In this document: piece by piece, positions 23,446 to 29,751 of the stretch
Layout: each line of letters begins with the position of its first letter
How positions within the stretch are numbered: the first letter of the stretch is position 1
Origin: a virus
Length of the DNA stretch: 30,315 nt
IMG/VR virus record: IMGVR_UViG_3300005519_000309
Coordinates: 1-30,315 of that record
Strand: one strand, 5' to 3'
Position numbers and translations under genes: made by a program
The notes under the pieces: model-generated
What the model was told of the DNA's origin: nothing
The model's input: the letters and a program-made list of their open reading frames with translations, nothing else
Database searches by the model: none

Positions 23446-23455
23446 GCGAGGACAA

Positions 23456-23560
23456 ATGAACACGATCATGGCGGGACACCGTCGGCGGAGCGCTGCGCGC
23501 CGCGGATTCACCGTTTGGCTTTCCTTCATTCTTCAGACGAAGAGCATGGGCAGCGTTTGA
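23456..23560 (+). CDS. 34-aa small ORF
   Basis: Follows the AlpA gene by ten bases, with GAGG four bases before the ATG. The product begins with a basic stretch (GHRRRSAARRG) and has a short hydrophobic segment (FTVWLSFIL). Not recognised; kept for its good ribosome site. Confidence 0.3.
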   Translation: MNTIMAGHRRRSAARRGFTVWLSFILQTKSMGSV

Positions 23561-23574
23561 ACGTCGCGAGATCA

Positions 23575-24078
23575 TCAGTCCAGCAACCCCGGCTTCTTCT
23601 TGAGTCGGTCCGCGACCTGCTCTGGAGTATTCGTGCTCTTGTCTTCTCGGGACAGCAATTCGTTCGATTCCCCAAGTTTCACCAATTCTGCAGCAGCATC
23701 CACGGCACTAGCGTAGTTGCTCGAATGAACAGCGTGCCCGATCGCGCCGATCAATTCCATCATGCGCTGCCCCTCGGCACCCTTCTTCGGCACCATTTCG
23801 GAGACTGTTTTCAGGTAGTACCCCAGCATCCCATTCACCTTAGTGAGGGCGTCGATGGTCGAGGAGAACATCTTGGCATGCTGCTCACGACCTTGACGCA
23901 GTTCGCGAAGCTCATGTTCAAGGGACTGAACACGGTCCCGAAGCGACTGCGTCTCTTGCAGAGCCCCAACGATCTCTGCGTTCAGGCTTCGCTTCGAGGC
24001 TTCCGCCAAGTCTTCGTAGTGCGACCGCATCTCAAGTGGCATTCGCAGGGGGTAGGGAGGCTGCTGTTTCGGTTCCAT
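23575..24078 (-). CDS. Arc-type ribbon-helix-helix repressor, divergent from Ant
   Basis: 167 aa. Residues 8-42 form an Arc-type ribbon-helix-helix (YPLRMPLEMRSHYEDLAEASKRSLNAEIVGALQET; strand PLRMP, then helices). Residues 45-75 form a coiled coil (LRDRVQSLEHELRELRQGREQH). The rest is unknown, helical and probably oligomeric. In P22 the mnt gene lies divergent from arc-ant and represses ant; this gene has the same relation to the genes at 24161 and 24335. GAGGG lies just upstream of the ATG, and the AAGAATC repeats fill the divergent spacer. Confidence 0.82.
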   Translation of the reverse strand: MEPKQQPPYPLRMPLEMRSHYEDLAEASKRSLNAEIVGALQETQSLRDRVQSLEHELRELRQGREQHAKMFSSTIDALTKVNGMLGYYLKTVSEMVPKKGAEGQRMMELIGAIGHAVHSSNYASAVDAAAELVKLGESNELLSREDKSTNTPEQVADRLKKKPGLLD

Positions 24079-24090
24079 CCCTCGATCATC

Positions 24091-24152
24091 GATTCTTTTT
24101 GATCCTTCGCAAAAGAATCTAGTTGACTCTATTGAAAGAATCTTTAAGAATC
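24091..24152. promoter_or_regulatory. Repeat-rich divergent operator of the Arc/Ant module
   Basis: AAGAATC occurs three times on the plus strand (24113-24119, 24136-24142, 24146-24152) and once inverted (24091-24097); the first two form GATTCTTTT-N11-AAAAGAATC. A plus-strand promoter TTGACT (24123-24128) with AAGAAT 17 bases on overlaps two copies. Ribbon-helix-helix dimers bind short direct or inverted repeats, so both encoded Arc-type proteins may compete here. Confidence 0.65.
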
Positions 24153-24160
24153 AGGTCGCC

Positions 24161-24319
24161 ATGAATCCATCAACACTCCAAAAGCCTCCCACGCCAGTGC
24201 GCTTGCCCGATGACTTAAAGGCTGCGCTTGCGATTGAGGCGCGGAAAAACGACCGCAGCCTGAATGGCGAGATCGTCAACCGCTTGCGCTCGACCTTTAA
24301 AGGCGCAGGCTCCCTTTAA
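24161..24319 (+). CDS. Small Arc/Mnt-type ribbon-helix-helix protein
   Basis: 52 aa, the size of Arc (53) and smaller than Mnt (82). Sequence: PPTPVRLPDDLKAALAIEARKNDRSLNGEIVNRLRSTFKG, the ribbon (PVRLP), helix A (DLKAALAIEARKN) and helix B (SLNGEIVNRLRSTF). It lies 15 bases upstream of the antirepressor and in P22 terms is the arc of arc-ant. Too short for a usual ORF cut-off. Weak ribosome site (CAGG). Confidence 0.82.
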   Translation: MNPSTLQKPPTPVRLPDDLKAALAIEARKNDRSLNGEIVNRLRSTFKGAGSL

Positions 24320-24334
24320 CAGCAAGTCGAAAGG

Positions 24335-25111
24335 ATGGCGGTGAGCAACATAGCCCCCTACAGTTTTGAAGGCACAAAGGTCCGGGCGCTTGAGATCGAT
24401 GGCGAGCCCTACTTTGTAGGCAAGGATGTGGCTGAGGCACTCGGCTACGCCCGTCCAAACGATGCGATTCAGCAGCACTGCAAGGGAGCGGTGAAGCGCC
24501 GCCCCCTTCAGACCGTCGGCGGCGTCCAGGAAATGCGCGTGCTGTCTGAGCCCGACGTCTTGCGTCTGATCGTGAACAGCAATCTGCCCGCGGCTGAGCG
24601 TTTCGAGCGCTGGGTATTCGAGGAGGTGCTGCCCTCGATCCGCAAGACGGGCAGCTACTCGACATCGAAGGTCGCGCCCTCGCCCGTCCGGCTGGCCTAT
24701 GACGCGGCCAAGGCCTTCCCGCCGCTGTTCCGCGTGGCCCGCTTGCTCGGCTGCGACAAGAACGCCGCCGCCATCGCCGCGAACCAAGCGGTCATGGGCC
24801 TGACCCAGGTGAACCTGATGCAGAGCCTCGGGCACACGCACCTGGAGGCCGAGAACCAGGAAGGCCGCTACTACACGCCCACCGAGATCGGCCGTGAGAT
24901 CGGCACCAGCGCGCGAGGCGTCAACCTGCTCCTGGCTGAAGCGGGCATGCAGTTCAAACGCGGCGACGTGTGGGAAGTGACCGAGGCCGGCAAGGCGTTC
25001 GCCAAGTTCTACGACACCGGCAAGAGGCACGGCTCTGGCGTCCCGATCATGCAGATCAAGTGGTCGATGACCGTGCTGCCGCTGCTCGGCCCCGAGAAGG
25101 AGGCCGCATGA
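24335..25111 (+). CDS. ant: BRO-N-type antirepressor (Ant)
   Basis: 258 aa. Residues 5-110 are a BRO-N domain: YSFEGTKVRALEIDGEPYFVGKDVAEALGYARPNDAIQQHCKGAVKRRPLQTVGG, then EMRVLSEPDVLRLIVNSNLPAAERFERWVFEEVLPSIRKTGSY. The C-terminal domain (YYTPTEIGREIGTSARGVNLLLAEAGMQFKRGDVWEVTEAGKAFAKF) is the phage antirepressor C-terminal helix-turn-helix-like domain. In P22 Ant inactivates the main repressor, so this provides a second route to induction. A GTG at 24341 has a better ribosome site (AAAGGA) than the ATG. Confidence 0.9.
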   Translation: MAVSNIAPYSFEGTKVRALEIDGEPYFVGKDVAEALGYARPNDAIQQHCKGAVKRRPLQTVGGVQEMRVLSEPDVLRLIVNSNLPAAERFERWVFEEVLPSIRKTGSYSTSKVAPSPVRLAYDAAKAFPPLFRVARLLGCDKNAAAIAANQAVMGLTQVNLMQSLGHTHLEAENQEGRYYTPTEIGREIGTSARGVNLLLAEAGMQFKRGDVWEVTEAGKAFAKFYDTGKRHGSGVPIMQIKWSMTVLPLLGPEKEAA

Positions 25112-25273
25112 AAAATTGAGCCGGATAGCTCGCGCAACCTTACGGAAACGCGATCCGACCTATAGGCTATTCCTCACCAACATAGATGGCGTCGCCCCGA
25201 AAGGCGACGGCCGAGTGATTGAGCCCACTCGACCGTCTATGAAACACCACCCCGTCAAAGGATAGGACTTCAC

Positions 25274-25753
25274 ATGACGAATGATGCCACGCTCGCGCCG
25301 GCAGGCGCAACCGAGCCTCCACGGCCCCCGAGGGCACCTGCCCCGCTCCACTTGGTGGCAGCGCCTTCGAGCGCCCCCGAACAATTGGTCCACCTGCTCG
25401 ACCAAGCGGCCTCCGTCGCGGCACTGCTGACGCACAACTTCGGCGGCGACGGCTCGTTCGACGAGCCGAGCGATGCTCCCGGCCTCGCCGGCATGGTGGA
25501 CTGCGTTACCAGTCTCCTCACCGCCGCCAATGCACGAGCTGCTGAACTGGGAGCGACGGAAGCCGTCCAAAAGGCGATCCTGCACGCCAGCTCGATTGCC
25601 GAACACATTTCGGCCAGTTCTCGTGACGAGCTGTACGGCGGCCAGCGTGGCTTCCGCCTGGGTGACCAGTTTTTGTCGATGTGCTACTGGACAGTGGAGC
25701 AGCACGCTCAGCGCGCCATCGACGACCTGAACGCCAGCGGGGTGCGAGCATGA
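25274..25753 (+). CDS. Uncharacterised cassette protein 1
   Basis: 159 aa; not recognised. N-terminal 35 residues are Pro/Ala rich (RPPRAPAPLH), the rest is helical with two short helices (LVHLLDQAASVAALLTHNF, LAGMVDCVTSLLTAANARAAEL). No membrane or signal sequence. AAAGGATAGG lies upstream of the ATG. Heads a run of four genes that overlap by four bases and end at the integrase side; shares the LDQAASVAALLTHNFGG / LLDEANSLMDFAD style with cassette protein 2, as in paralogous helical proteins. Confidence 0.65.
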   Translation: MTNDATLAPAGATEPPRPPRAPAPLHLVAAPSSAPEQLVHLLDQAASVAALLTHNFGGDGSFDEPSDAPGLAGMVDCVTSLLTAANARAAELGATEAVQKAILHASSIAEHISASSRDELYGGQRGFRLGDQFLSMCYWTVEQHAQRAIDDLNASGVRA

Positions 25754-26559
25754 ACGCCGTACTCGAAAGGCCCCGCGCCAAGGCCAAGCCGAAAGCCGAG
25801 AAGAGCGCGCTGCAGGCCCGGCTGGAAAAGATCTTCAACAACCTCAAGCTAGGACAGGAGAAGCTGCAGCTTGCCCACCAGTCTGTCGGACTGACGGACC
25901 CGGGCGAAGCGGCCGAGGTGCTTCTGCGAGCCGTCATTGAAGACATGCTGCCGCCGGCCATCGCGCCGATGTACCACCAGCCCCTCACCCGGGCTGATGC
26001 CGATGAAGCCTATACCGGCATGTTCACGTCGCTCGCCGCGATCGACGGCGTGATCGCCCTGTCGCTCGGGCACGTGATCGAATCCACGTTGCGCGATGCC
26101 TGGGTGCTGCTCGATGAGGCGAACAGCCTGATGGACTTCGCCGACATGAAGGATGCGTTTCCCGAGGCCTCCCAGCAGCCGCGGACCGAGGCCACCTCCG
26201 CCACTTCACGCGAGCCTGCTGCGGCGTCGTTCGAAGCCCTCGACATCGAGGAGGGGCCGTACTTCATGGTCAGCGAAGTCATCGGGATCATCGAGTCTCG
26301 ACTCTCAGACATCGGAACCGACCTACTCCACGGCGCCAAGACCTGCGCAGAGAAGGCCAAGGAGGTCCTGAGTGCTGGCGTGAAGGCCCGTGATGTCCAG
26401 ATGTGCGAAGCCGCCTCCGCTCCCCTGGCCGTGGCTACAGCAGTGCTGGAGGCCTCGCTTGAAGCGGATGACGACGTGGCGCTGTGGGGGGCGTTGCGCC
26501 TTCTCAAGCTCGCCCACGACACCCTCGATGAAGCGGTGGCGCAGGGGGTGGCGGCATGA
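25750..26559 (+). CDS. Uncharacterised cassette protein 2
   Basis: 269 aa from the ATG 25750-25752, which overlaps the previous stop as ATGA. N-terminus Lys/Ala rich (RPRAKAKPKAEKSALQARLEKIFNNLK). Two repeated helical segments: FTSLAAIDGVIALSLGHVIESTLRDAWVLLDEANSLMDF and LEADDDVALWGALRLLKLAHDTLDEAVAQG. These resemble short helical bundles with DEA/DEA ends. Possible DNA- or nucleoid-interacting helper, unproven. The frame extends 23 codons upstream but without a start signal. Confidence 0.65.
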   Translation: MNAVLERPRAKAKPKAEKSALQARLEKIFNNLKLGQEKLQLAHQSVGLTDPGEAAEVLLRAVIEDMLPPAIAPMYHQPLTRADADEAYTGMFTSLAAIDGVIALSLGHVIESTLRDAWVLLDEANSLMDFADMKDAFPEASQQPRTEATSATSREPAAASFEALDIEEGPYFMVSEVIGIIESRLSDIGTDLLHGAKTCAEKAKEVLSAGVKARDVQMCEAASAPLAVATAVLEASLEADDDVALWGALRLLKLAHDTLDEAVAQGVAA

Positions 26560-26945
26560 CGAAGCAGGTGCATGCCCCGGGTGTGCTGGTCAGCCAAGAG
26601 CTTGACGCGGACTGCTTCACCGGCACTGCCGAGGACCTTGTCGCCGCCGGCCTCGTGCGAATGGAGCAGTTGCCCGGACAACCAGGCAACGGCACTACGA
26701 CGATGTCGTTCCGGGCGGATGGCACCCGCGTCCGCAAGGGAACGCCGGGCGCGTGCCGAGCGGTTGGCTATCTGAGGATCCGCAAGGTGAGCCGCCTGCT
26801 GATCTGCGTGGAGCGTGGTGTCGGTGATGAAGAGCATCGCCGTCGTCGGCAGGCTTGGTTCGAAGCACTCCACCGCGAGCGCGAGGAACAGCGTGAACTC
26901 GCCCGCTCGTGGCCCTTCTCCATCGTCTGCGGGAGGCCGGTATGA
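26556..26945 (+). CDS. Uncharacterised cassette protein 3
   Basis: 129 aa; not recognised. Begins by ATGA overlap with protein 2. Contains a small beta-like core (LVSQELDADCFTGTAEDLVAAGLVRMEQLPG, TTTMSFRADGTRVRKG) followed by a long basic helix (EEHRRRRQAWFEALHREREEQRELARSWPF). Could bind nucleic acid by the basic helix. Ends by ATGA on the next start. Confidence 0.6.
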   Translation: MTKQVHAPGVLVSQELDADCFTGTAEDLVAAGLVRMEQLPGQPGNGTTTMSFRADGTRVRKGTPGACRAVGYLRIRKVSRLLICVERGVGDEEHRRRRQAWFEALHREREEQRELARSWPFSIVCGRPV

Positions 26946-27160
26946 GCACGACGACCACACGGAAGCCTACCCTCCGCCTGGTGTCCAAGCCGGCGATCAA
27001 GATCGACGCCGACATGGTCGCCTACAACGTGATGGAGCACATCGACACGCACTTTCCGGCCATCTGGAGTGCGTGCCCCGTTAGCGCACGTGCGAGCATC
27101 CGCAACGCCGTCGTGAAGGCTGTGGTCGCAGAGGCCTCTCGAAGTGGAGCGTCCGCGTGA
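26942..27160 (+). CDS. Uncharacterised cassette protein 4
   Basis: 72 aa from the ATG 26942. Reads RKPTLRLVSKPAIKIDADMVAYNVMEHIDTHFPAIWSACPVSARASIRNAVVKAVVAEA: a short basic N-terminus then two helices. Not recognised. Coupled to the previous gene (ATGA) and to the following one (GTGA). Confidence 0.65.
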   Translation: MSTTTTRKPTLRLVSKPAIKIDADMVAYNVMEHIDTHFPAIWSACPVSARASIRNAVVKAVVAEASRSGASA

Positions 27161-27372
27161 CTGCAGCGGACTTCTTCCTGACAGACCCTGAACTTGCGAA
27201 GCTCACCGGCTTCAAGATCAAGTCGAAGCAGATCGAATGGCTTCGTGACCAGGGCCTGCCATTCCGCGTGAGCGCCACCGGCCATCCGGTCGTCACCCGC
27301 TCTGCCGTCGAAGGCCGAGCAGACGAAACTCCAGACGACGACGGGTGGACACCCGGACTGATTGGAGCTTGA
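27157..27372 (+). CDS. DUF4224 excisionase-like protein
   Basis: 71 aa with a GTG start overlapping the previous stop (GTGA). The sequence FFLTDPELAKLTGFKIKSKQIEWLRDQGLPFRVSATGHPVVTRSAVE matches DUF4224 (FLtdeEl.elTG.k..s.Qi.wLr..Gip......Gr.vv.r.aVe). Such proteins sit next to phage integrases and are predicted to act as excisionases or integrase regulators. The integrase follows after two bases. Confidence 0.88.
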   Translation: MTAADFFLTDPELAKLTGFKIKSKQIEWLRDQGLPFRVSATGHPVVTRSAVEGRADETPDDDGWTPGLIGA

Positions 27373-27374
27373 GC

Positions 27375-28505
27375 ATGGGTCGTAAGCCATCGCGGTGGGC
27401 GAACCTGCCGCGGGGGATGCGCGCGCGTCCGCGCGGCAACCTCATCCACTACTACCTCGACACCGGCGGCAAGCCACGAAAGGAAATCCCGCTGGGGTCG
27501 GACTACGCCCTCGCGGTGAAGCGCTGGAGCGAGTTGGCCTCCAAGCCGAAGCCCGCCTATGCGCCGCCCGTCGCCGAGGGCACGCTCGCGGCCGTGGCGA
27601 AGGCCTACCGGCGCGACATCCTGCCGACCAAGGCCCCGAGAACCCGCCGTGACAACGAGAAGGAACTGGAGTGGATCCTGAAGTTCTTCAACACTCCGCC
27701 GGCACCGCTCGACAAGATCGAGCCAAAGCACATCAACCAGTACCTGCACTGGCGCGTGAAGGAGGCCGTGAAGATCGCCGAAGCCCAGAACGCCGAGCGC
27801 GTGAAGAACGGCCGGAAGATCGTGCCGATCCCGGCGAAGTGGGGCCAGGTGCGCGCCAACCGCGAGAAGGCGCTGATCTCGCACATATGGAACTACGCGC
27901 GGGCCAACGGCTTCACGAAGCTGTCGAATCCGTGCGCCGGCATCAAGGGGTTCCGCGAGACGGCCCGGGACGCCTACGTCGATGACGACATGCTCAACCG
28001 GGTGCTGGAGCACTCATGCGAGCCCCTGCGCTTCGCCCTGCGCCTGGCACACATCACCGGCCAGCGGCCGGCAGACGTGCTCGGCATGAGCGAGGACCAC
28101 ATCCGCGGCGAGTACCTGCGGGTGCGCCAGGGCAAGACTCAGGCGAAGCTGCGGATCGTGGTGGAGAACGCGCTGGAAGAACTTATCGAGGAGATTCGCG
28201 TGTTCAAGGCGGCCAGGCCTAAGCAGGCGGCCCCGCTACTGGTGAACGAGCGGGGCGCTCCGATGACGGCGGCGATGCTGCGCAAGCGCTTCGACAAGGC
28301 CAGGAAAAGCGCGGGCATCGACATCACCACGTTCCAGTTTCGCGACCTTCGTGCGAAGGCAGCCACGGATACCGACGAGTCGGCCGGCATCAAGGATGCG
28401 CAGACCCTGCTGGGCCACTCGACCGAGGCGATGACTTCAAAGTACATCCGCCATAAAGTCGGCAAGAAGGTGCGGATCGCAGCCCCCAAGAAGGAACCCA
28501 AATAG
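27375..28505 (+). CDS. int: Tyrosine integrase, tRNA-Lys site
   Basis: 376 aa. The N-terminal arm-binding and core-binding parts (YYLDTGGKPRKEIPLGSDY; the HINQYLHWRVKEAVKIAEAQNAERV helix) precede a catalytic domain with Arg 231 (HITGQRPADVL), Lys 254 (RQGKTQAK), box II FRDLRAKAATD, LGHST (His 348) and Tyr 357 (SKYIRH). Box II has Arg 323 where the classical HxxR begins, so the usual His is replaced. The gene runs toward the att site 120 bases on. GGAG lies about eight bases before the ATG. Confidence 0.96.
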   Translation: MGRKPSRWANLPRGMRARPRGNLIHYYLDTGGKPRKEIPLGSDYALAVKRWSELASKPKPAYAPPVAEGTLAAVAKAYRRDILPTKAPRTRRDNEKELEWILKFFNTPPAPLDKIEPKHINQYLHWRVKEAVKIAEAQNAERVKNGRKIVPIPAKWGQVRANREKALISHIWNYARANGFTKLSNPCAGIKGFRETARDAYVDDDMLNRVLEHSCEPLRFALRLAHITGQRPADVLGMSEDHIRGEYLRVRQGKTQAKLRIVVENALEELIEEIRVFKAARPKQAAPLLVNERGAPMTAAMLRKRFDKARKSAGIDITTFQFRDLRAKAATDTDESAGIKDAQTLLGHSTEAMTSKYIRHKVGKKVRIAAPKKEPK

Positions 28506-28513
28506 CCGCGGGA

Positions 28514-28589
28514 TTTGTTCCGCAATTTCCAAGACACCCGCATGGATGCTGGGTTTCAAGACCCCTCATTTTTGCGGTTGCGGAACAAA
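28514..28589. repeat. Long-spaced inverted repeat beside the att site
   Basis: TTTGTTCCGCAA (28514-28525) and TTGCGGAACAAA (28578-28589) are perfect 12-base inverted repeats separated by 52 bases, between the int stop and the tRNA fragment. This is the size and place expected of integrase arm-type sites in attP. It could also form a large stem-loop. Confidence 0.55.
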
Positions 28590-28628
28590 ATCTGAAGGTA
28601 AGTTGTTGATTTTTCTCAGGTTTCCCTT

Positions 28629-28676
28629 GGACTCTTAATCCGTAGGTCGAGTGTTCGAGTCACTCAGGGCCCACCA
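28629..28676 (+). other. att site: 3' fragment of tRNA-Lys(CTT)
   Basis: Contains part of the anticodon stem GGA, loop CTCTTAA (anticodon CTT, 28634-28636), TCCGT, variable AGGTC, T-arm GAGTG-TTCGAGT-CACTC, acceptor AGGGCCC, A and CCA. The sequence upstream lacks D-arm and acceptor 5' strand, so the gene is interrupted here. Integration apparently crossed over in the anticodon region; the intact tRNA must lie at the far end of the prophage. Immediately after the CCA comes the tRNA's terminator. Confidence 0.88.
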
Positions 28677-28684
28677 CCAACACC

Positions 28685-28713
28685 AAAAATAGCGCGGTCT
28701 CCGCGCTATTTTT
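28685..28713 (+). terminator. Terminator of the tRNA-Lys gene
   Basis: A 13-bp perfect stem (AAAAATAGCGCGG / CCGCGCTATTTTT) with a 3-base loop ends in seven T. It begins 8 bases after the tRNA CCA. It would work in both directions and marks the native downstream side of the tRNA. Confidence 0.9.
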
Positions 28714-28720
28714 TTGTCGA

Positions 28721-28752
28721 AGCCTCCTCCGATCATTCCGAGGAGGCTTTTT
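28721..28752 (+). terminator. Second terminator behind the tRNA terminator
   Basis: Stem AGCCTCCTC (28721-28729) and GAGGAGGCT (28740-28748) with a 10-base loop is followed by five T on the plus strand. It backs up the first and isolates the minus-strand gene at 28803. Confidence 0.8.
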
Positions 28753-28802
28753 CTTTGCCCGGCCGACATGCGGCTGGGTCACGAGCAAGACCCGGGCGCG
28801 CT

Positions 28803-29219
28803 TTACTGATGACGCACGATCCACTCGTCGACGCAACGCTCCAGCAGATCCCCTCTCTCCACGACTTCGGCGGCCAAGTATTGGCGCGCGTGCGCCTGTG
28901 CCAGTTCACTCGACAGGAACCATTGCTCGCGGTCGGGGTTTCCCTGCCGCGGGGGCGCTCCCCAGGCAGCTGTGCCCAGGTAGGCCTCTGTGACCGGCAG
29001 GCGCCCGTCGGTCCTGCCGAGTTCCGAGAGCGCATCGCTCACGACGCCAAGGACGATGCGCACCTGCACCACGTCCTCGTCCGCCTCGATCGACGCGCCA
29101 AGCCCGCCCTCCTGATGCACCTGCCACAGCTGCGCTGCCGAAGCATTGCGCACCCAGCTCTCCAACGCTCGCTTCAAGCTTTCGAGAATGATTTCTTTGT
29201 TCATGAGGAAATATTTCAC
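28803..29219 (-). CDS. Hypothetical chromosomal protein
   Basis: 138 aa from the GTG 29217-29219, chosen because GGAG lies six bases upstream; an internal ATG at 29204 lacks one. The sequence is helical with a short central beta part (ASIEADEDVVQVRIVLGVVSDAL, GTAAWGAPPRQGNP). No signal or membrane segment. Not recognised. First chromosomal gene beyond the prophage. Confidence 0.72.
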   Translation of the reverse strand: MKYFLMNKEIILESLKRALESWVRNASAAQLWQVHQEGGLGASIEADEDVVQVRIVLGVVSDALSELGRTDGRLPVTEAYLGTAAWGAPPRQGNPDREQWFLSSELAQAHARQYLAAEVVERGDLLERCVDEWIVRHQ

Positions 29220-29359
29220 GATTTACTCCATCAGCTACATACCGCTTGCCCCGGAGTTACAAGTGGCCTCCATGCGACGTGGCATCTTGCTCCTGCTGTC
29301 ACGCATCGAACAAGAAAGACCCAGGGATAGCAACTTCGAAGCCGTCAAGGCTCGTTCGG

Positions 29360-29382
29360 CCCGCTCATGCGGGTATTTTTTT
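29360..29382 (+). terminator. Plus-strand terminator without an upstream plus-strand gene
   Basis: CCCGC-TCAT-GCGGG followed by TATTTTTTT. The gene upstream is on the minus strand and reads away, so this ends a transcript starting in 29220-29355 that has no ORF. See findings. Confidence 0.7.
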
Positions 29383-29477
29383 GCGCGATCTACGCCGGCT
29401 TCGACTCGCGCCGTCCAACGCCGACGAATGTGCCCGGCTCGGAGCCATGCTTTCGGGCGTAAGCTATATTGCCTCCC

Positions 29478-29654
29478 ATGGAAAAGGCGTCCGACATAGG
29501 CAAACCCACCGTCCCCATCGACCTGATCGGGCCGGACCACTGGCCCCGTTCGAAGCGCGGCTCCAATCGAACGACACGAGTCGTCCTGGCGATCGTCGGT
29601 GGCCTGGCTGCCGCTGGGGTGATCGCCTATCGATTCTTCGGCATCGGGCGCTGA
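29478..29654 (+). CDS. Small single-pass membrane protein
   Basis: 58 aa from the ATG at 29478; a TTG at 29469 is also in frame. N-terminus Pro/Asp-Ile-Gly rich (KASDIGKPTVPIDLIGPDHWPRSKRG), then one transmembrane helix VVLAIVGGLAAAGVIAYRFFG ending at the stop. No ribosome site; TATATT (29465-29470) lies so close upstream that the message may be leaderless. Chromosomal side. Not recognised. Confidence 0.6.
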   Translation: MEKASDIGKPTVPIDLIGPDHWPRSKRGSNRTTRVVLAIVGGLAAAGVIAYRFFGIGR

Positions 29655-29680
29655 CCAGCGATCTTTCGCACGAACAAGAA

Positions 29681-29713
29681 AAGCCCGCCGTCCGAAGGAC
29701 AGCGGGCTTTTTT
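29681..29713. terminator. Bidirectional terminator
   Basis: AAGCCCGC (29681-29688) and GCGGGCTT (29702-29709) with an inner TCC/GGA pair; six T on the plus strand and a TTTTCTT-type tail on the minus strand. It serves the convergent 58-aa gene and the HNH gene. Confidence 0.85.
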
Positions 29714-29751
29714 CATGGGCGCGAGCCAGGAAGACCGTCATTGCTCCGCCT

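Larger units (their letters stand above)
1..28676. mobile_element. Lambdoid-type prophage, left end outside window
   Basis: Terminase, portal and HK97-type capsid genes, a replication operon, a cI/cro/cII-like immunity region, an antirepressor module and an integrase form one continuous phage genome. The right boundary is the displaced 3' half of a tRNA-Lys(CTT) gene at 28629-28676. No second copy of that tRNA sequence occurs in the window, so the other att site and the tail and lysis genes lie to the left. No large deletion is visible in head, replication or immunity genes, so the element may be inducible, but this cannot be judged without the missing part. Confidence 0.95.

Noticed and set aside
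24215-25030. 271-aa minus-strand ORF
   Set aside because: Shadow of the antirepressor gene; no recognisable family.
28629-28676. Complete tRNA gene
   Set aside because: No D-arm or 5' acceptor strand upstream; only the 3' part is present, fitting an att fragment.
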